Position numbers and translations under genes: made by a program
Shown here: in pieces, positions 1-11,534 of the stretch
Layout: the number at the start of each line of letters is the position of its first letter
Numbering within the stretch: the stretch's first letter is position 1
From: Kluyvera cryocrescens NBRC 102467
Lineage (GTDB): Bacteria; Pseudomonadota; Gammaproteobacteria; Enterobacterales; Enterobacteriaceae
Length of the DNA stretch: 52,273 nucleotides
Direction: 5' to 3'
Assembly (NCBI RefSeq): GCF_001571285.1
Contig: NZ_BCTM01000028.1
Coordinates: 1 to 52,273, forward strand
Notes under the pieces: generated by a model
Databases searched by the model: none
What the model saw: only the letters and a program-made list of their open reading frames with translations
What the model was told of the DNA's origin: nothing

Positions 1-41
1 GTAAACTTAGGTGCAGGATTATCGTCGATAAGAGGGACACG

Positions 42-468
42 ATGAACCCCATATTTTCTATTGGCATTGAGTCGCTGTGGGATGAAGTAAGTCATATGCC
101 TACAGGCGGCGTATGGTGGATGAATACCGATCGCCATGAAGATGCCGTTAGCCTGCTAAATCAGACGCTTTCCGCCCAAGCGGATGAGGCGAAAGTTGCC
201 GTTGTTAGCATGGGCGAAAACCCGAATGACCTCATAGAATTAGAGGAAAAAAAGGGGCCAAAAAAAATATCGCTTTTCGCCATGCAGGATAGCCCTGATA
301 GTCTATACTCCTTGCGCCGCGATTTGCTCTGTACGCTTGAGCCGAATAATTATTTTGTTGTCCTTTTATGTTCCCACAATGCCTGGAAAAATATTCCCGC
401 TGAAAAGTTACTCAATTGGATTAGAAAATCCCAGAAATGGGCGAAATACTACCATTGCACCCTTTTAG
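42..468 (+). pseudogene. bcsE: bcsE, 5' fragment (IS5-interrupted)
   Basis: This is the N-terminal part (about 142 residues) of BcsE, the cytoplasmic c-di-GMP-binding protein that boosts bacterial cellulose synthase output. It matches E. coli BcsE by eye through the conserved run FSIGI-SLWDE, MP-GGVWW and the later NAWKNIPAE. An AGAGGG ribosome binding site sits just before the ATG at 42. The reading frame is intact up to the IS5 target site TTAG (465-468). It then runs into IS5 and would add about 28 foreign residues before a stop at 554. Removing IS5 and one TTAG restores an uninterrupted frame of roughly 520 codons, close to the E. coli length of 523, so this is a recent insertion rather than an old decayed gene. 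Confidence 0.93.
465..468. repeat. IS5 target-site duplication, left copy (TTAG)
   Basis: TTAG directly precedes the IS5 end and is repeated at 1664-1667. It fits the YTAR target preference known for IS5. The exact duplication shows the element arrived by transposition. Confidence 0.9.
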
Positions 469-1663
<1,195 letters not shown>

Positions 1664-1667
1664 TTAG
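1664..1667. repeat. IS5 target-site duplication, right copy (TTAG)
   Basis: This second copy of the 4-bp target follows the right inverted repeat of IS5 and pairs with 465-468. Confidence 0.9.
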
Positions 1668-2800
1668 TTCTTAGTCCTGGAAACAACGCCGACGCGCAAA
1701 CATCACTTTTACTCGGTGAATATCGTTCACTTTCCGGTCTGGCAAGTTTACGTTACCAGGGTGATAGTCAACTGCTGGATATATCTTACTGGGCCAATGA
1801 AAAAGGCGTCAGCGCGCGTCAGCAGCTTTTAATTAAACAAAATGCGTCTGGCTGGCATTTAGCCCAGGATGAAGTGGCTAACGTCCAACCCCGTAGCGAT
1901 GAAAAACAGGTGCTCAGTAATATCAATATTCTTGAGGGGGCACCGGCACTCTCAGAACACTGGTCTTTGTTTGACACCAACGACGGCGTCTTTAATGCCG
2001 CACGCACCGCCCAGGCCGCAACGGTCATATTCTCGCTCAATCAAAATAGCCAGGTAGAACAGCTTGCACGCTTTACCCATACGCTGCGGCGTCAACGCGG
2101 TACCGCATTAAAAATAATCGTGCGTGAAACAACGCCAAGCCTGCGTGCGACCGATGAGCGGTTGCTTTTGAGCTGCGGTGCCAATCTGGTCATCTCATCG
2201 ACCGCGCCGCTGTCGCGCAGCCTGACGCTGATTGAAAGCGTGCAGACGCAGCAGTTCAACCGCCATGTTCCGGAAGATTTAACGACCCTGCTGGCCAACA
2301 CTGAACCGCTGAAATTAAAAGGCTACCAGAAATGGGATGTCTTCTGCGATGCGGTACAAAAGGTTATCAACAACACCTTACTGCCTGCGGACAGTAAAGG
2401 GGTCATGGTCGCGCTGCGCCCTGCTCCGGGACTGCGCGTTGAGCAAGCGCTCACCTTATGTCGCCCGCACCGAATGGGCGATATCTCAACGATTGCCGAT
2501 CATCGTCTGGTGCTGTTCCTGCCCTTCTGTCGCGTGAACGATCTCGACAAAGCGCTCAACCACATCTTCCCGCTGCCCACCGGCGATATTTTCTCCAATC
2601 GCATGATTTGGTTTGAAGATAAACAGATCGCTTCTGAACTGGTCATGATGCGCGATGTGAAACCGGAACAGTGGACAAAACCGCTGCAAATCGCGCCGAA
2701 GCCAACAAACGTGATTAACGCAACCTTCGAGGACAACGGCTGGCGCCGCTATCCCGAACCTCATCGCCTGTTTACCGATACCGAAGGGACGCCGTCATGA
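1664..2800 (+). pseudogene. bcsE: bcsE, 3' fragment (IS5-interrupted)
   Basis: This remainder of BcsE (about 377 residues) resumes in the original frame right after IS5 at LVLSPGNNADAQ. It contains the degenerate REC-like region and the GGDEF-like C-terminal domain with the c-di-GMP-binding RxxD motif, here R-M-G-D within LCRPHRMGD (about 2471-2482). A TTG inside the IS5 end (1649) opens the frame but has no visible ribosome binding site, so translation of this half is unlikely. The stop overlaps the bcsF start (ATGA-type overlap), so the bcsEFG operon depended on translational coupling. IS5 may therefore be polar on bcsF and bcsG. Confidence 0.93.
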
Positions 2801-2994
2801 TGTCGATAAGCGATATTATTCAATTGGTTGTGCTTTGCGCACTGATTTTCTTCCCGCTAGGCTATATGGCACGCCATCATCAACGACGCATCCACAATGC
2901 GTTTCGTTTGATGTTTCTCAAACCCCGTTATGTTAAACCCGTAGGCGTGTTACGCCGCGATCAGGCCGTCAGGGCAAAATCAAAAAATGACTAA
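2797..2994 (+). CDS. bcsF: cellulose biosynthesis protein BcsF
   Basis: BcsF is a 65-residue membrane protein. A single transmembrane helix (about residues 7-25, [19 protein letters not shown]) is followed by a basic cytoplasmic tail ([19 protein letters not shown]). It matches E. coli BcsF (63 aa), which recruits BcsE to the membrane and helps position BcsG. A second ATG three bases on (2800) could also serve as start. It overlaps bcsE upstream and bcsG downstream, the usual bcsEFG arrangement. With bcsE broken, its main partner is missing. Confidence 0.93.
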   Translation: MMSISDIIQLVVLCALIFFPLGYMARHHQRRIHNAFRLMFLKPRYVKPVGVLRRDQAVRAKSKND

Positions 2995-4666
2995 ATCGAC
3001 GCAAAATGCCGCCGCTACACCTTCTCCGCTTTGGCATTATTGGCGGGGGTTATCAGGCTGGAACCTCTATTTCCTGGTTAAATTTGGGCTGCTGTGGGCT
3101 GGGTATCTGAATTTCCACCCCATGCTCAACCTCGTCTTTATGGCGTTCCTGCTGTTCCCATTGCCCAATGACCGTCTGCACCGCTGGCGTCAATGGCTAG
3201 CCATTCCGCTGGGCTTTGCGCTGTTCTGGCACGATACCTGGCTGCCGGGTCCGGAAAGCATCATGAGCCAGGGTTCTCAGATTGCCGGATTCAGCGCCGA
3301 TTATCTGTGGGACCTGGTGACACGCTTTATTAACTGGCAGATGGTGGGCGCCTTCTTTGTGCTGGTTGTGGCGTGGATGTTCTTGAATCAGTGGATCCGC
3401 ATTACCGTGTTTGTCGTGATTGCCATGGTATGGGTGAACCTGACGGCGCTGGTTGGCCCATCTTTCAGCCTGTGGCCTACCGGTCAGGCAACCAATACCA
3501 CCGCCGCGACGACGACCGCATCACCTGCGGCTTCCGCATCAGGCGGCCCGACAGCAAGCGGCGATATTCCGGCGCAAACCGCCGCGCCAACCTCGGATAA
3601 CCTCAATGCGTGGTTAAGCAGCTTCTATGAGTCTGAGGGCAAACGCGCAACCACGTTCCCAACGCAGCTTCCGGCCGACGCCCAGCCGTTTGATCTGCTG
3701 GTTATTAATATTTGTTCTCTGGCCGCTTCAGATGTGGAGGCCGCAGGCCTAATGCAGCACCCGCTGTGGTCACACTTTGATATTCGCTTTAGCGACTTTA
3801 ACTCGGCGACCTCTTACAGCGGCCCGGCGGCCATTCGTTTGCTGCGCGCGAGCTGCGGCCAGCCATCGCATACCAACCTGTACCAGCCGGCAGGGAATCA
3901 GTGCTATCTGTTCGATAATCTGTCAAAACTGGGCTTTACGCAGCACCTGATGCTCGACCACAACGGCGTATTCGGGGACTTCCTGAAAGAAGTGCGTGAA
4001 AACGGCGGGATGCAAAGCCCGCTGATGGATCAGAGCAAGCTCCCGGTTAACCTGCTCTCCTTCGACGGTTCTCCGGTATACGACGATCTGGCGGTTCTCA
4101 ACCGCTGGATGCAGTCGCCGGATATGCCAGCAGGGGGACGTTCAGCCACCTTCTATAACATTTTGCCGCTGCACGATGGTAACCACTACCAGGGACAGAG
4201 CAAAACGGCGGACTATAAAACCCGCGCGCAGAAGCTGTTTGATGAGCTGGATACCTTCTTTAACGAGCTGGAGAAATCAGGTCGTAAAGTGATGGTTATC
4301 GTGGTGCCGGAGCACGGCGCGGCGCTGCAGGGCGATAAAATGCAGGTCTCTGGGCTGCGTGACATCCCAAGCCCGTCCATCACCCACGTTCCGGCAGCCG
4401 TTAAATTCTTCGGCATGAAGGCCCCTCATCAGGGCACGGCGATTGATATCAACCAGCCAAGCAGCTATCTGGCGATTTCTGAACTGGTGGCACGCGCGGT
4501 AGACGGTAAAATCTTCACGGAAGAGACCGTCGACTGGTCGGCCTTCACCGGCAACCTGCCGCAGACGGCCGCGGTGTCAGAAAACTCCAACACGGTCGTG
4601 ATGCAGTACCAGGGCAAACCGTACGTTCGTCTGAACGGCGGTGCCTGGGTGCCGTACCCGCAGTAA
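2987..4666 (+). CDS. bcsG: cellulose phosphoethanolamine transferase BcsG
   Basis: This inner-membrane enzyme transfers phosphoethanolamine to cellulose. At 559 residues it has the same length as E. coli BcsG. The N-terminal 150 or so residues hold several transmembrane helices, then a Ser/Thr/Ala/Pro-rich linker (about 165-205), then a periplasmic alkaline-phosphatase-like catalytic domain. Key residues fall at the expected positions: Cys243 (VINICSL), nucleophile Ser278 (SYSGP), His396 (LPLHDGNH), Glu442 and His443 (VVPEHGAAL), so the active site looks intact. The start overlaps the end of bcsF by 8 bp. A hairpin follows the stop. Expression may be reduced by the upstream IS5. Confidence 0.95.
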   Translation: MTKSTQNAAATPSPLWHYWRGLSGWNLYFLVKFGLLWAGYLNFHPMLNLVFMAFLLFPLPNDRLHRWRQWLAIPLGFALFWHDTWLPGPESIMSQGSQIAGFSADYLWDLVTRFINWQMVGAFFVLVVAWMFLNQWIRITVFVVIAMVWVNLTALVGPSFSLWPTGQATNTTAATTTASPAASASGGPTASGDIPAQTAAPTSDNLNAWLSSFYESEGKRATTFPTQLPADAQPFDLLVINICSLAASDVEAAGLMQHPLWSHFDIRFSDFNSATSYSGPAAIRLLRASCGQPSHTNLYQPAGNQCYLFDNLSKLGFTQHLMLDHNGVFGDFLKEVRENGGMQSPLMDQSKLPVNLLSFDGSPVYDDLAVLNRWMQSPDMPAGGRSATFYNILPLHDGNHYQGQSKTADYKTRAQKLFDELDTFFNELEKSGRKVMVIVVPEHGAALQGDKMQVSGLRDIPSPSITHVPAAVKFFGMKAPHQGTAIDINQPSSYLAISELVARAVDGKIFTEETVDWSAFTGNLPQTAAVSENSNTVVMQYQGKPYVRLNGGAWVPYPQ

Positions 4667-4675
4667 CAATGAAAA

Positions 4676-4701
4676 GGCCGCCGGGTTTTACCCCGGCGGC
4701 C
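4676..4701. terminator. hairpin between convergent bcsG and dppF
   Basis: A 10-bp GC-rich stem (GGCCGCCGGG / CCCGGCGGCC) with a 6-nt loop lies between the two convergent genes. Read on the minus strand it is followed by TTTTCATTG, so it most likely ends dppF transcription and perhaps bcsG as well. Confidence 0.7.
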
Positions 4702-4736
4702 CAACGCATTTCCCTTCTTAGCAAAACGCCTTTCTG

Positions 4737-5747
4737 CTATACCGCTTTCTCTGGATTCTCATCCTGATCGACCGCGAAACACGCCACCAGCTGTCCACCA
4801 TAGTCTTTCAACTGCGGCTGAAGCTGAGTGCACGGCCCGAAGCGACGGCGACAGCGGGCATTGAACGCGCAGCCCGGAGGCGGATTCAGCGGGCTTGGCA
4901 GCTCACCGGTCAGCTTAATACGCTCACGACGCTCATCCGGGTTCAAACGCGGCGTGGCCGAGAGCAGCGCCTGGGTATACGGATGCTGCGGATTATTGAA
5001 GATCTGATCCTTCGTCCCTTTCTCCACGCAGCGCCCCAGATACATCACCATGACTTCATCCGCGATATGCTCCACTACCGACAGGTCGTGGGAGATAAAG
5101 ACATAGGACAGCCCTAAATCCTGCTGCAAATCCATCATCAGGTTCAGCACCTGCGCACGCACGGAAACGTCGAGCGCAGAGACCGGTTCGTCGGCAATCA
5201 CCACATCAGGATCCAGCATCAAACCACGGGCAATCGCGATACGCTGACGCTGGCCGCCGGAGAACATATGCGGGTAGCGATCATAGTGCTCGGTTTTCAG
5301 CCCCACCTTCGCCATCATCGCCAGCGCTTTTTCACGGCGCTGCTCTTTGTTGAGCGAAGTATTAATCTGCAACGGCTCTTCCAGAATTTGCCCCACTTTC
5401 TTACGCGGATTCAATGAGCCATACGGGTTCTGAAAGACGATCTGGATTTTCTGCCGGCGCAGTTTCTGCGCATGCGGATCGTGCTTGAGCAAATCCTGCC
5501 CCTGGTAGTACAGCTCACCGCCGGTGGGGATTTCAATCATCGTCAGCAGACGGCCCAGGGTGGATTTCCCACAGCCGGACTCCCCAACGACCGCCAGCGT
5601 TTTACCGCGTTCGAGGGTAAAGGAGACGCCGTCCAGCGCTTTCACCAGGCGCTCTGGGGCAAAAATGCCCTTCTTCACCGGGTAATGTTTTTTCAGGTCA
5701 ATTGCCTTCAGCAGCGGCTGCTGCGAGGTGGCCTCGTGCGTACTCAT
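4737..5747 (-). CDS. dppF: dipeptide ABC transporter ATPase DppF
   Basis: DppF is the second ATPase of the dipeptide importer. At 336 residues it is close to the 334 of E. coli. Walker A is GESGCGKST, the ABC signature FSGGQRQR, and Walker B VVIADEP. The C-terminal oligopeptide/dipeptide domain holds a Cys-rich stretch ([14 protein letters not shown]) typical of DppF/OppF iron-sulfur-like clusters. The ATG overlaps the dppD stop by 4 bp, so the two ATPases are translationally coupled. It is the last gene of dppABCDF. Confidence 0.96.
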   Translation of the reverse strand: MSTHEATSQQPLLKAIDLKKHYPVKKGIFAPERLVKALDGVSFTLERGKTLAVVGESGCGKSTLGRLLTMIEIPTGGELYYQGQDLLKHDPHAQKLRRQKIQIVFQNPYGSLNPRKKVGQILEEPLQINTSLNKEQRREKALAMMAKVGLKTEHYDRYPHMFSGGQRQRIAIARGLMLDPDVVIADEPVSALDVSVRAQVLNLMMDLQQDLGLSYVFISHDLSVVEHIADEVMVMYLGRCVEKGTKDQIFNNPQHPYTQALLSATPRLNPDERRERIKLTGELPSPLNPPPGCAFNARCRRRFGPCTQLQPQLKDYGGQLVACFAVDQDENPEKAV

Positions 5748-6727
5748 AGTGTGGGCCTCCCGGCATCATCGAGTGGGTAGTGACATTTCGACTGGCGACC
5801 GCCGTTAAGCAGATTCAGTTCTGGTTCAACGCTCCGGCATTTGTCCGTCGCATACGGGCAGCGCGGGTTCAGCAGGCAACCGTTCGGACGGTCATATTTC
5901 CCCGGGACCACGCCCGGCAGCGACGCCAGACGCGCTTTATCCTGCGCAAACTCCGGCAGCGCGCGCAGCAAGGCCTGGGTATACGGGTGGCGAGGCGCGC
6001 GGAAAATATCGCTCGCCGCCCCGGTTTCCACCACCTGACCGGCATACATCACGATGATTTTGTGTGCCGCTTCCGCCACCAACGCCAGATCGTGAGTGAT
6101 CAGAATCAGCGCCATGTTCTCTTTTTGCTGCAATTCAAGCAGCAGTTCGATGATCTGCGCCTGAATGGTCACGTCCAGCGCCGTCGTCGGCTCATCGGCA
6201 ATCAGCAGCTTCGGACGGCAGGCAATGGCCATCGCAATCATCACGCGCTGGCTCATCCCACCAGAGAGCTGGTGCGGGTAAACATCAAGACGCGATGCCG
6301 GATCGGGGATGCCAACCTGATTCAACAGGTCAATCGCCCGCTGACGGCGGGTTTTCTTGTTGCCACCCTGATGCACCTTAATGGCTTCCATAATCTGGAA
6401 ACCGACGGTGTAACATGGGTTAAGGCTGGTCATCGGATCCTGGAAAATCATCGCCACTTCGGCGCCCACCAGGTTACGACGTTCTTTTTCAGATATCCGT
6501 TTCAGGTCCTGACCGTTGAACTGCAGGCTCTCGGCCATCACGCGGCCGGGATAGTCAATCAGCCCCATGATTGCCAGTGAGCTTACCGATTTCCCGGAGC
6601 CAGACTCACCAACGATACCAACCACTTCACCCTGATCTACGCTGTAGCTCACGCGGTCTACGGCTTTAAACGGTGTACCTTCGTCACCGAAGTGCACCGA
6701 TAATTTATCTACATTTAATAACGCCAT
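5744..6727 (-). CDS. dppD: dipeptide ABC transporter ATPase DppD
   Basis: DppD is the first ATPase of the dipeptide importer, 327 residues as in E. coli. Walker A GESGSGKS, signature LSGGMSQR, and Walker [13 protein letters not shown] are all present. The C-terminal extension carries cysteines ([14 protein letters not shown]) like other OppD/DppD proteins. It pairs with DppF on the cytoplasmic face of the DppBC channel. It follows dppC after about 10 bp and overlaps dppF by 4 bp. Confidence 0.96.
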   Translation of the reverse strand: MALLNVDKLSVHFGDEGTPFKAVDRVSYSVDQGEVVGIVGESGSGKSVSSLAIMGLIDYPGRVMAESLQFNGQDLKRISEKERRNLVGAEVAMIFQDPMTSLNPCYTVGFQIMEAIKVHQGGNKKTRRQRAIDLLNQVGIPDPASRLDVYPHQLSGGMSQRVMIAMAIACRPKLLIADEPTTALDVTIQAQIIELLLELQQKENMALILITHDLALVAEAAHKIIVMYAGQVVETGAASDIFRAPRHPYTQALLRALPEFAQDKARLASLPGVVPGKYDRPNGCLLNPRCPYATDKCRSVEPELNLLNGGRQSKCHYPLDDAGRPTL

Positions 6728-6737
6728 CTCGAACCTC

Positions 6738-7640
6738 TTACTGCTTCAGTTTGGGATCGAGCGCGTCACGCAGACCGTCACCCATCAGGTTAAATGCCAG
6801 CACCGTCAGCAGAATCGCCAGGCCCGGGAAGGTCACAACCCACCAGGCGCTTTGCGCGAACTGCAGAACGTCAGAGAGCATGGTGCCCCATTCCGGCGTA
6901 GGCGGCTGCGCGCCCATCCCCAGGAAGCCAAGGGCAGCCATATCGAGAATGGCGTTTGAAAAACCGAGCGACGCCTGAACGATCAGCGGCGCAAGGCAGT
7001 TGGGGAAAATATTGACGAACATCTGGCGCATCGCCCCGGCACCGGCCACGCGGGAAGCGGTGACGTAGTCGCGGTTAACTTCAACCAGCACCGCCGCACG
7101 CGTTAAGCGGACGTAGTGCGGTAAGGCAACGAACGTAAGCGCCAGCGCGGCATTACCAATGGAAGGACCGAAGATCGCCACCAGCACCAGCGCCAGCAGC
7201 AGGCTTGGCAGCGCCAGCATGATATCGACCACGCGCATAATGATGTTGTCGACGATACCGCCGAAGTAGCCGGCAACCAGCCCCAGCACAATCCCCATCA
7301 CCAGCGAAAGGACCACCACCAGACAGCCCACCAGCAGCGACAGACGCGCACCGTACATCAGACGAGACATCACATCGCGGCCAACGTCATCGGTACCCAG
7401 CAGGTGCGCCCATGAGCCCCCTTCCTGCCACGCAGGAGGTGCCAGCAGGGTATCGCGGAACTGATCCGCAGGGTTATACGGCGCAATCCAGTTGGCGAAG
7501 ATAGCAATAAACAGCACGATGGCCACATAAACCAGACCAATCACCGCACCTTTATTGCGTTTAAAGTAGTGCCAGAATTCCTGGAAAGGGGTCATCGGCA
7601 CCGGTGCGGACACCGCTTTGTTCTCAGTAACTTGTGTCAT
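6738..7640 (-). CDS. dppC: dipeptide ABC transporter permease DppC
   Basis: DppC is one of two inner-membrane channel subunits of the dipeptide importer, 300 residues as in E. coli. An N-terminal helix ([27 protein letters not shown]) is followed by a BPD_transp_1 domain with about five more helices. The EAA-type loop that contacts the ATPase is visible at about residues 200-225 ([27 protein letters not shown] begins it). The gene starts about 10 bp after the dppB stop. Confidence 0.96.
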   Translation of the reverse strand: MTQVTENKAVSAPVPMTPFQEFWHYFKRNKGAVIGLVYVAIVLFIAIFANWIAPYNPADQFRDTLLAPPAWQEGGSWAHLLGTDDVGRDVMSRLMYGARLSLLVGCLVVVLSLVMGIVLGLVAGYFGGIVDNIIMRVVDIMLALPSLLLALVLVAIFGPSIGNAALALTFVALPHYVRLTRAAVLVEVNRDYVTASRVAGAGAMRQMFVNIFPNCLAPLIVQASLGFSNAILDMAALGFLGMGAQPPTPEWGTMLSDVLQFAQSAWWVVTFPGLAILLTVLAFNLMGDGLRDALDPKLKQ

Positions 7641-7649
7641 GACGGCCCC

Positions 7650-8669
7650 TTACTTCTTATGACGGATGCGCGGGTTAACCACGCCGTACAGCAGGTCTAC
7701 CAGCAGGTTGACGAGAATAATCATCGTCGCCACCAGCAGCACCCCGCCCTGAACTACCGGATAGTCACGGCGTTGCAGAGCATCAATCAACCAGCGTCCC
7801 AGGCCAGGCCAGGAGAAAATGGTTTCCGTCAAAATCGCCCCAGCCAGCAGCGTACCAACCTGAAGACCGATAACGGTCACCACCGGCAGCATCGCGTTAC
7901 GCAGCGCGTGAACCACGATGACGCGCATCCGGGTCAGCCCCTTCGCGCGGGCGGTACGGATATAGTCTTCACCCAGCACTTCCAGCATCGATGAACGGGT
8001 CATACGCACGATAACCGCTAATGGGATCGTGCCGAGCACCATTGCAGGCAAAATCATATGCGCCAGCGCATCGATAAAGTTGCCCTCTTCGCCCCAGATG
8101 GCGGTATCAATCAGCATAAAGCCGGTCAGCGGATTGCTGTCATCCAGGAACACCATATCGCTGACGCGTCCGGAAACCGGCGTCAGGTTCCACTGCACCG
8201 ACACCAGCATAATCAGCATCATGCCCCACCAGAAAATCGGCATGGAGTAGCCGGTCAGCGCCAGACCAACCGCGGTATGATCGAAGATGGAACCGCGTTT
8301 AACTGCGGCCAGTACGCCGACAGGGATCCCCACGGCGACGGCAAAAATCATGGCGCAGATACCGAGTTCCAGCGTCGCTTTAAAACGCGGCACGAACTCG
8401 TCCCACACCGGGAGTCGGCTTTTTAATGACATCCCTAAGTCACCGTGCAGTACGCCCCAGATATAGTGGAGATACTGCTGCCACATCGGCTTATCGAGGC
8501 CGAGTTCAGCCAATAGCTGGGCGTGACGCTCAGGGGAAATACCGCGTTCGCCGGCCATAATCATCACCGGATCGCCGGGGATCATGTGCACAAAGGCAAA
8601 CGTCAGAAGGGTGATACCGATAAACGTTGGGATCACCAGACCCAACCGTTTGAGGATAAACTGCAACAT
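7650..8669 (-). CDS. dppB: dipeptide ABC transporter permease DppB
   Basis: DppB is the other channel subunit, 339 residues as in E. coli. It begins MLQFILKRLGLVIPTF and has the conserved MIPGDPV periplasmic segment and the EAA loop (DYIRTARAKGLTRMRVIVVHALRNA). It forms the pore with DppC; the complex also carries heme and 5-aminolevulinate in E. coli. The 159-bp gap to dppA holds hairpins that probably set the ratio of binding protein to membrane parts. Confidence 0.96.
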   Translation of the reverse strand: MLQFILKRLGLVIPTFIGITLLTFAFVHMIPGDPVMIMAGERGISPERHAQLLAELGLDKPMWQQYLHYIWGVLHGDLGMSLKSRLPVWDEFVPRFKATLELGICAMIFAVAVGIPVGVLAAVKRGSIFDHTAVGLALTGYSMPIFWWGMMLIMLVSVQWNLTPVSGRVSDMVFLDDSNPLTGFMLIDTAIWGEEGNFIDALAHMILPAMVLGTIPLAVIVRMTRSSMLEVLGEDYIRTARAKGLTRMRVIVVHALRNAMLPVVTVIGLQVGTLLAGAILTETIFSWPGLGRWLIDALQRRDYPVVQGGVLLVATMIILVNLLVDLLYGVVNPRIRHKK

Positions 8670-8739
8670 AGCCCTGATTCTCTATAATGACGGCCCGCCT
8701 GGTCACAGGACGTCTGTATTGCTCACAAATCTGCCGCCG

Positions 8740-8799
8740 GCCTCAAATGAGGCAGACGCAGATACGGCGCGGCTTCCCACCCCAAGGGGGGTAGGAAGC
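8740..8799 (-). other. intercistronic hairpins between dppA and dppB
   Basis: Two hairpins lie in the dppA-dppB gap. The smaller pairs GCCTCA with TGAGGC (8740-8753). The larger pairs GCTTCC with GGAAGC around a CCCC/GGGG core (8772-8799). Neither has a long T-run, so they look like mRNA-stabilising or attenuating structures that let dppA be made in excess over dppBCDF. Confidence 0.55.
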
Positions 8800-8828
8800 G
8801 TGCGCTGCCGGTTAAGGCGTCGTCTTTA

Positions 8829-10436
8829 TTATTCGATGGATACGTTTTCGAAGTGGTGCTTACCTAATGGATCAACCACATAGCCTTTGACTTCTTTACG
8901 CACCGGCTCGTATACGGTGGAGTGAGCAACAATCAGCGCAGGAGCCTGATCGTGCATCACTACCTGAGCCTGTTTGTAGAGCTCAACGCGTTTCTCGTGG
9001 TTGTCGGTCGCACGTGCCGGCTGAATCAGATCTTCAAACGGCTTGTAGCACCAGCGAGAGTAGTTAGAACCATCTTTGGCGGCTGCGCAGCTGAACAGCG
9101 TCGCGAAGAAGTTGTCCGGATCCCCATTGTCACCGGTCCAGCCCATCATCACGGCCTGGTGTTCACCGGCTTTCGCACGCTTGAGGTATTCGCCCCACTC
9201 GTAGGTCACGATTTTGGCCTGTACGCCAATTTTCGCCCAGTCAGCCTGAATCATCTCAGCCATGCGGCGAGCGTTCGGGTTGTATGGACGCTGTACCGGC
9301 ATCGCCCACAGCTCAACGGTGAAGCCTTTATCCTGGCCCGCTTCTTTCAGCAGCGCCTTGGCTTTTTCCGGATCGTAGGTATAGTCTTTGACGTCGTCGT
9401 TATAGCCCCACATGGTTGGTGGGATCAGGTTCTTAGCCGCCACGCCAGCGCCCTGATAAACGGCTTTAATGATCGCTTCTTTGTTGACCGCATAGGTCAG
9501 CGCCTGGCGCACTTTCACGTCATCAAACGGTTTTTTCTCGGTGTTGAAGGAGAGGTAACCGACGTTCAGGCCAGCCTGTTCCATCAGGTTAATGCTCTTA
9601 TCTTCTTTCATGCGCGCAATGTCAGCCGGGTTTGGATACGGCATCACCTGGCATTCGTTCTTCTGCAGCTTAGCGTAACGCACGGAAGCGTCAGGCGTGA
9701 TGGAGAAGACCAGACGATCGATCTGCGGCTTGGTGCCCCAGTAGCCTGGGAAGGCTTTGTACAGAATACGGGAGTCTTTCTGGTACTGCTGCAGCTGGAA
9801 TGGACCGGTACCGATTGGGTTCAGGTCAACTTTCTCCGGTGTACCGGCTTTCAGCATGTTGTCAGCATATTCTTTTGACAGAATAGACGCGAAGTCCATC
9901 GCCAGGTCGGCCAGGAATGGGGCCTCTGGGCGAGTCAGCACGAATTGAACGGTATTATCGTCGACTTTTTTCACTTCGCTAATCAGGTCTGGCAGGCCCA
10001 TACCTTCAAAGTATTCATAGCTGCCGCCAGAGACTTTGTGATACGGGTTTTGGGCATTCTTCTGACGGTCGAAGGAGAAGACGATATCGTCGGCGTTCAT
10101 GTCACGCGTCGGTTTGAAGTCTTTGCTGTCCTGCCACTTCACGCCAGGGCGAAGGTGGAAGGTGTAGGTTTTACCGTCTGCGCTGATGTCCCACTTCTCA
10201 GCCAGGCCCGGAACGATTTCCGTGGTACCGGTTTTGAATTCAACCAGACGGTTATAGATTGGCACGGAGCTGGCATCATAGGTGGTACCAGACGTGAAGA
10301 GCTGTGGGTTAAAGCCTTCCGGCGAACCTTCTGAACAATAAACCAGGGTTTTCGCCTGTACGCTGGCAGCGACGGTCATGGCGACCAGGCTCAGACCCAG
10401 CTTCAGCATCCCTGACTTCTTCAAGGAAATACTCAT
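8829..10436 (-). CDS. dppA: periplasmic dipeptide-binding protein DppA
   Basis: DppA is the substrate-binding protein for dipeptides (and heme in E. coli), 535 residues as in K-12. The signal peptide MSISLKKSGMLKLGLSLVAM... ends at SVQA before KTLVYCSEG. The SBP_bac_5 fold follows, with typical blocks such as GTGPFQLQQY and VRQALTYAVNKEAI. It is the first gene of the operon and is separated from dppB by hairpins. The leader carries a CA-rich tract that fits the GcvB small-RNA target, so translation is probably repressed in rich medium. Confidence 0.97.
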   Translation of the reverse strand: MSISLKKSGMLKLGLSLVAMTVAASVQAKTLVYCSEGSPEGFNPQLFTSGTTYDASSVPIYNRLVEFKTGTTEIVPGLAEKWDISADGKTYTFHLRPGVKWQDSKDFKPTRDMNADDIVFSFDRQKNAQNPYHKVSGGSYEYFEGMGLPDLISEVKKVDDNTVQFVLTRPEAPFLADLAMDFASILSKEYADNMLKAGTPEKVDLNPIGTGPFQLQQYQKDSRILYKAFPGYWGTKPQIDRLVFSITPDASVRYAKLQKNECQVMPYPNPADIARMKEDKSINLMEQAGLNVGYLSFNTEKKPFDDVKVRQALTYAVNKEAIIKAVYQGAGVAAKNLIPPTMWGYNDDVKDYTYDPEKAKALLKEAGQDKGFTVELWAMPVQRPYNPNARRMAEMIQADWAKIGVQAKIVTYEWGEYLKRAKAGEHQAVMMGWTGDNGDPDNFFATLFSCAAAKDGSNYSRWCYKPFEDLIQPARATDNHEKRVELYKQAQVVMHDQAPALIVAHSTVYEPVRKEVKGYVVDPLGKHHFENVSIE

Positions 10437-10450
10437 TATTCTGCTCCAAA

Positions 10451-10470
10451 GTGATTTGTGTTGTTTTTAC
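10451..10470 (-). promoter_or_regulatory. probable GcvB sRNA target in dppA leader
   Basis: Read on the minus strand, the leader just upstream of the dppA ribosome binding site (TTTGGAGCAG) contains AACAACACAAATCAC. In E. coli and Salmonella the G/U-rich R1 region of GcvB pairs with such a CA-rich tract in dppA mRNA. The assignment is by similarity; the gcvB gene itself is outside this window. Confidence 0.6.
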
Positions 10471-11013
10471 CCTTTGCATTGGGTTACACCGCCTGGCCTT
10501 TATTTGTGTTTTACCCGGCTTGGTCGATGTGTTGTAGAGGCGGGATTCCTTTCACTGGAACAACTGAGTTGCAGCGCGGATTCTCCATGAAATGCCCCTC
10601 ATGCCCTACAATCTGTCAACAGAATGTGAAAACGTCAATACAGTTATCCGGGATTTGTATTGAAGGTGAGAATGGATGGGCAAAGATTAAAAAAACCCCG
10701 AAGGACTATTTTCAGCAGAGAAATTTATGCTATGGGCAATAAAGCAGAGTTATTCACTTAATACTTTGCAACATGTAGTGATTAACAATTAGCCGATATG
10801 TGAAAAATTTATTTCGATATGCTGATTATCTGAGCGATTAATGCCGTGAACGTTAAAACGCACAGGTGAAAATGCTGGGTCTAGCCATAAGCAGCGTGAA
10901 AAAAGATTCCGCTATGCATAAAAAAAAGCAATGGAATATGTCACAAAATTGTGAACAAACAGGGGAAGACGTTGTGTCGGCAGACGGCGGCGCAGCGCCG
11001 TATTCTGATAGTG
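10471..11013. other. non-coding stretch upstream of dppA
   Basis: I see no supportable gene here. The part nearest dppA should hold its promoter and long leader. A minus-strand TTGACG or TTGACA-like -35 (near 10614-10638) is present, but I could not choose a convincing -10. The rest (about 10700-11010) is AT-rich without clear coding potential and leads into the tRNA-Pro repeat array. Confidence 0.5.
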
Positions 11014-11024
11014 GCCTTAAACGC

Positions 11025-11049
11025 AAAAACCGCTCTAAGAGCGGTTTTT
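11025..11049 (-). terminator. intrinsic terminator, distal repeat copy
   Basis: AAAAACCGCTC pairs with GAGCGGTTTTT around a 3-nt loop. This is the third terminator met by transcription from tRNA-Pro, exactly 161 bp beyond the second. Confidence 0.85.
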
Positions 11050-11185
11050 ATGTCTGGTCGGTGATAGAGGATAACTCACCACTGCGTGGCTCGCCCTACG
11101 GGCCGTTGCTCACGCAACGTTCTCTCGCTTCGCTCGAGTCGAACCTCTACCCCCGGAGGTTCTCATCCTCCTGGGCCTTAAACGC

Positions 11186-11210
11186 AAAAACCGCTCTAAG
11201 AGCGGTTTTT
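11186..11210 (-). terminator. intrinsic terminator, middle repeat copy
   Basis: An identical copy of the AAAAACCGCTC/GAGCGGTTTTT hairpin, 161 bp from each neighbour. It would catch transcripts that read through the proximal terminator. Confidence 0.85.
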
Positions 11211-11346
11211 ATGTCTGGTCGGTGATAGAGGATGACTCACCACTGCGTGGCTCGCCCTACGGGCCGTTGCTCACGCAACGTTCTCTCGCTTCGCTCGAGT
11301 CGAACCTCTACCCCCGGAGGTTCTCATCCTCCTGTGCCTTAAACGC

Positions 11347-11371
11347 AAAAACCGCTCTAAGAGCGGTTTTT
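11347..11371 (-). terminator. intrinsic terminator of tRNA-Pro
   Basis: A hairpin with an 11-bp stem (five A-T, then CCGCTC/GAGCGG) and a terminal T5 begins about 5 nt after the ACCA end of the tRNA. It is the proximal terminator of the proK transcript. Confidence 0.92.
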
Positions 11372-11376
11372 ATGTC

Positions 11377-11453
<77 letters not shown>

Positions 11454-11534
11454 GAATGCGGCGTAGGGTACTGCTGCATTCGGCGCTCGTCAATCCCCTA
11501 AAATAAAAAGGGATAATACCTCGCGCGGGAACTG

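Noticed and set aside
8922..9878. A 318-codon plus-strand open frame opposite dppA
   Set aside because: It is fully within dppA, which is intact and conserved. No family pattern is seen in its translation.
10866..11225. A 119-codon open frame running into the tRNA-Pro repeats
   Set aside because: The second half is repeat and terminator sequence and the start has no good ribosome binding site. E. coli tyrT repeats do carry a small basic protein (Tpr) gene, but no matching frame is apparent here.
11014..11335. Repeats as a CRISPR array or integrated-element attachment sites
   Set aside because: The 161-bp units have no short repeat/unique spacer pattern, and no integrase or island lies between copies. 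A simple tandem duplication of tRNA 3' sequence fits better.
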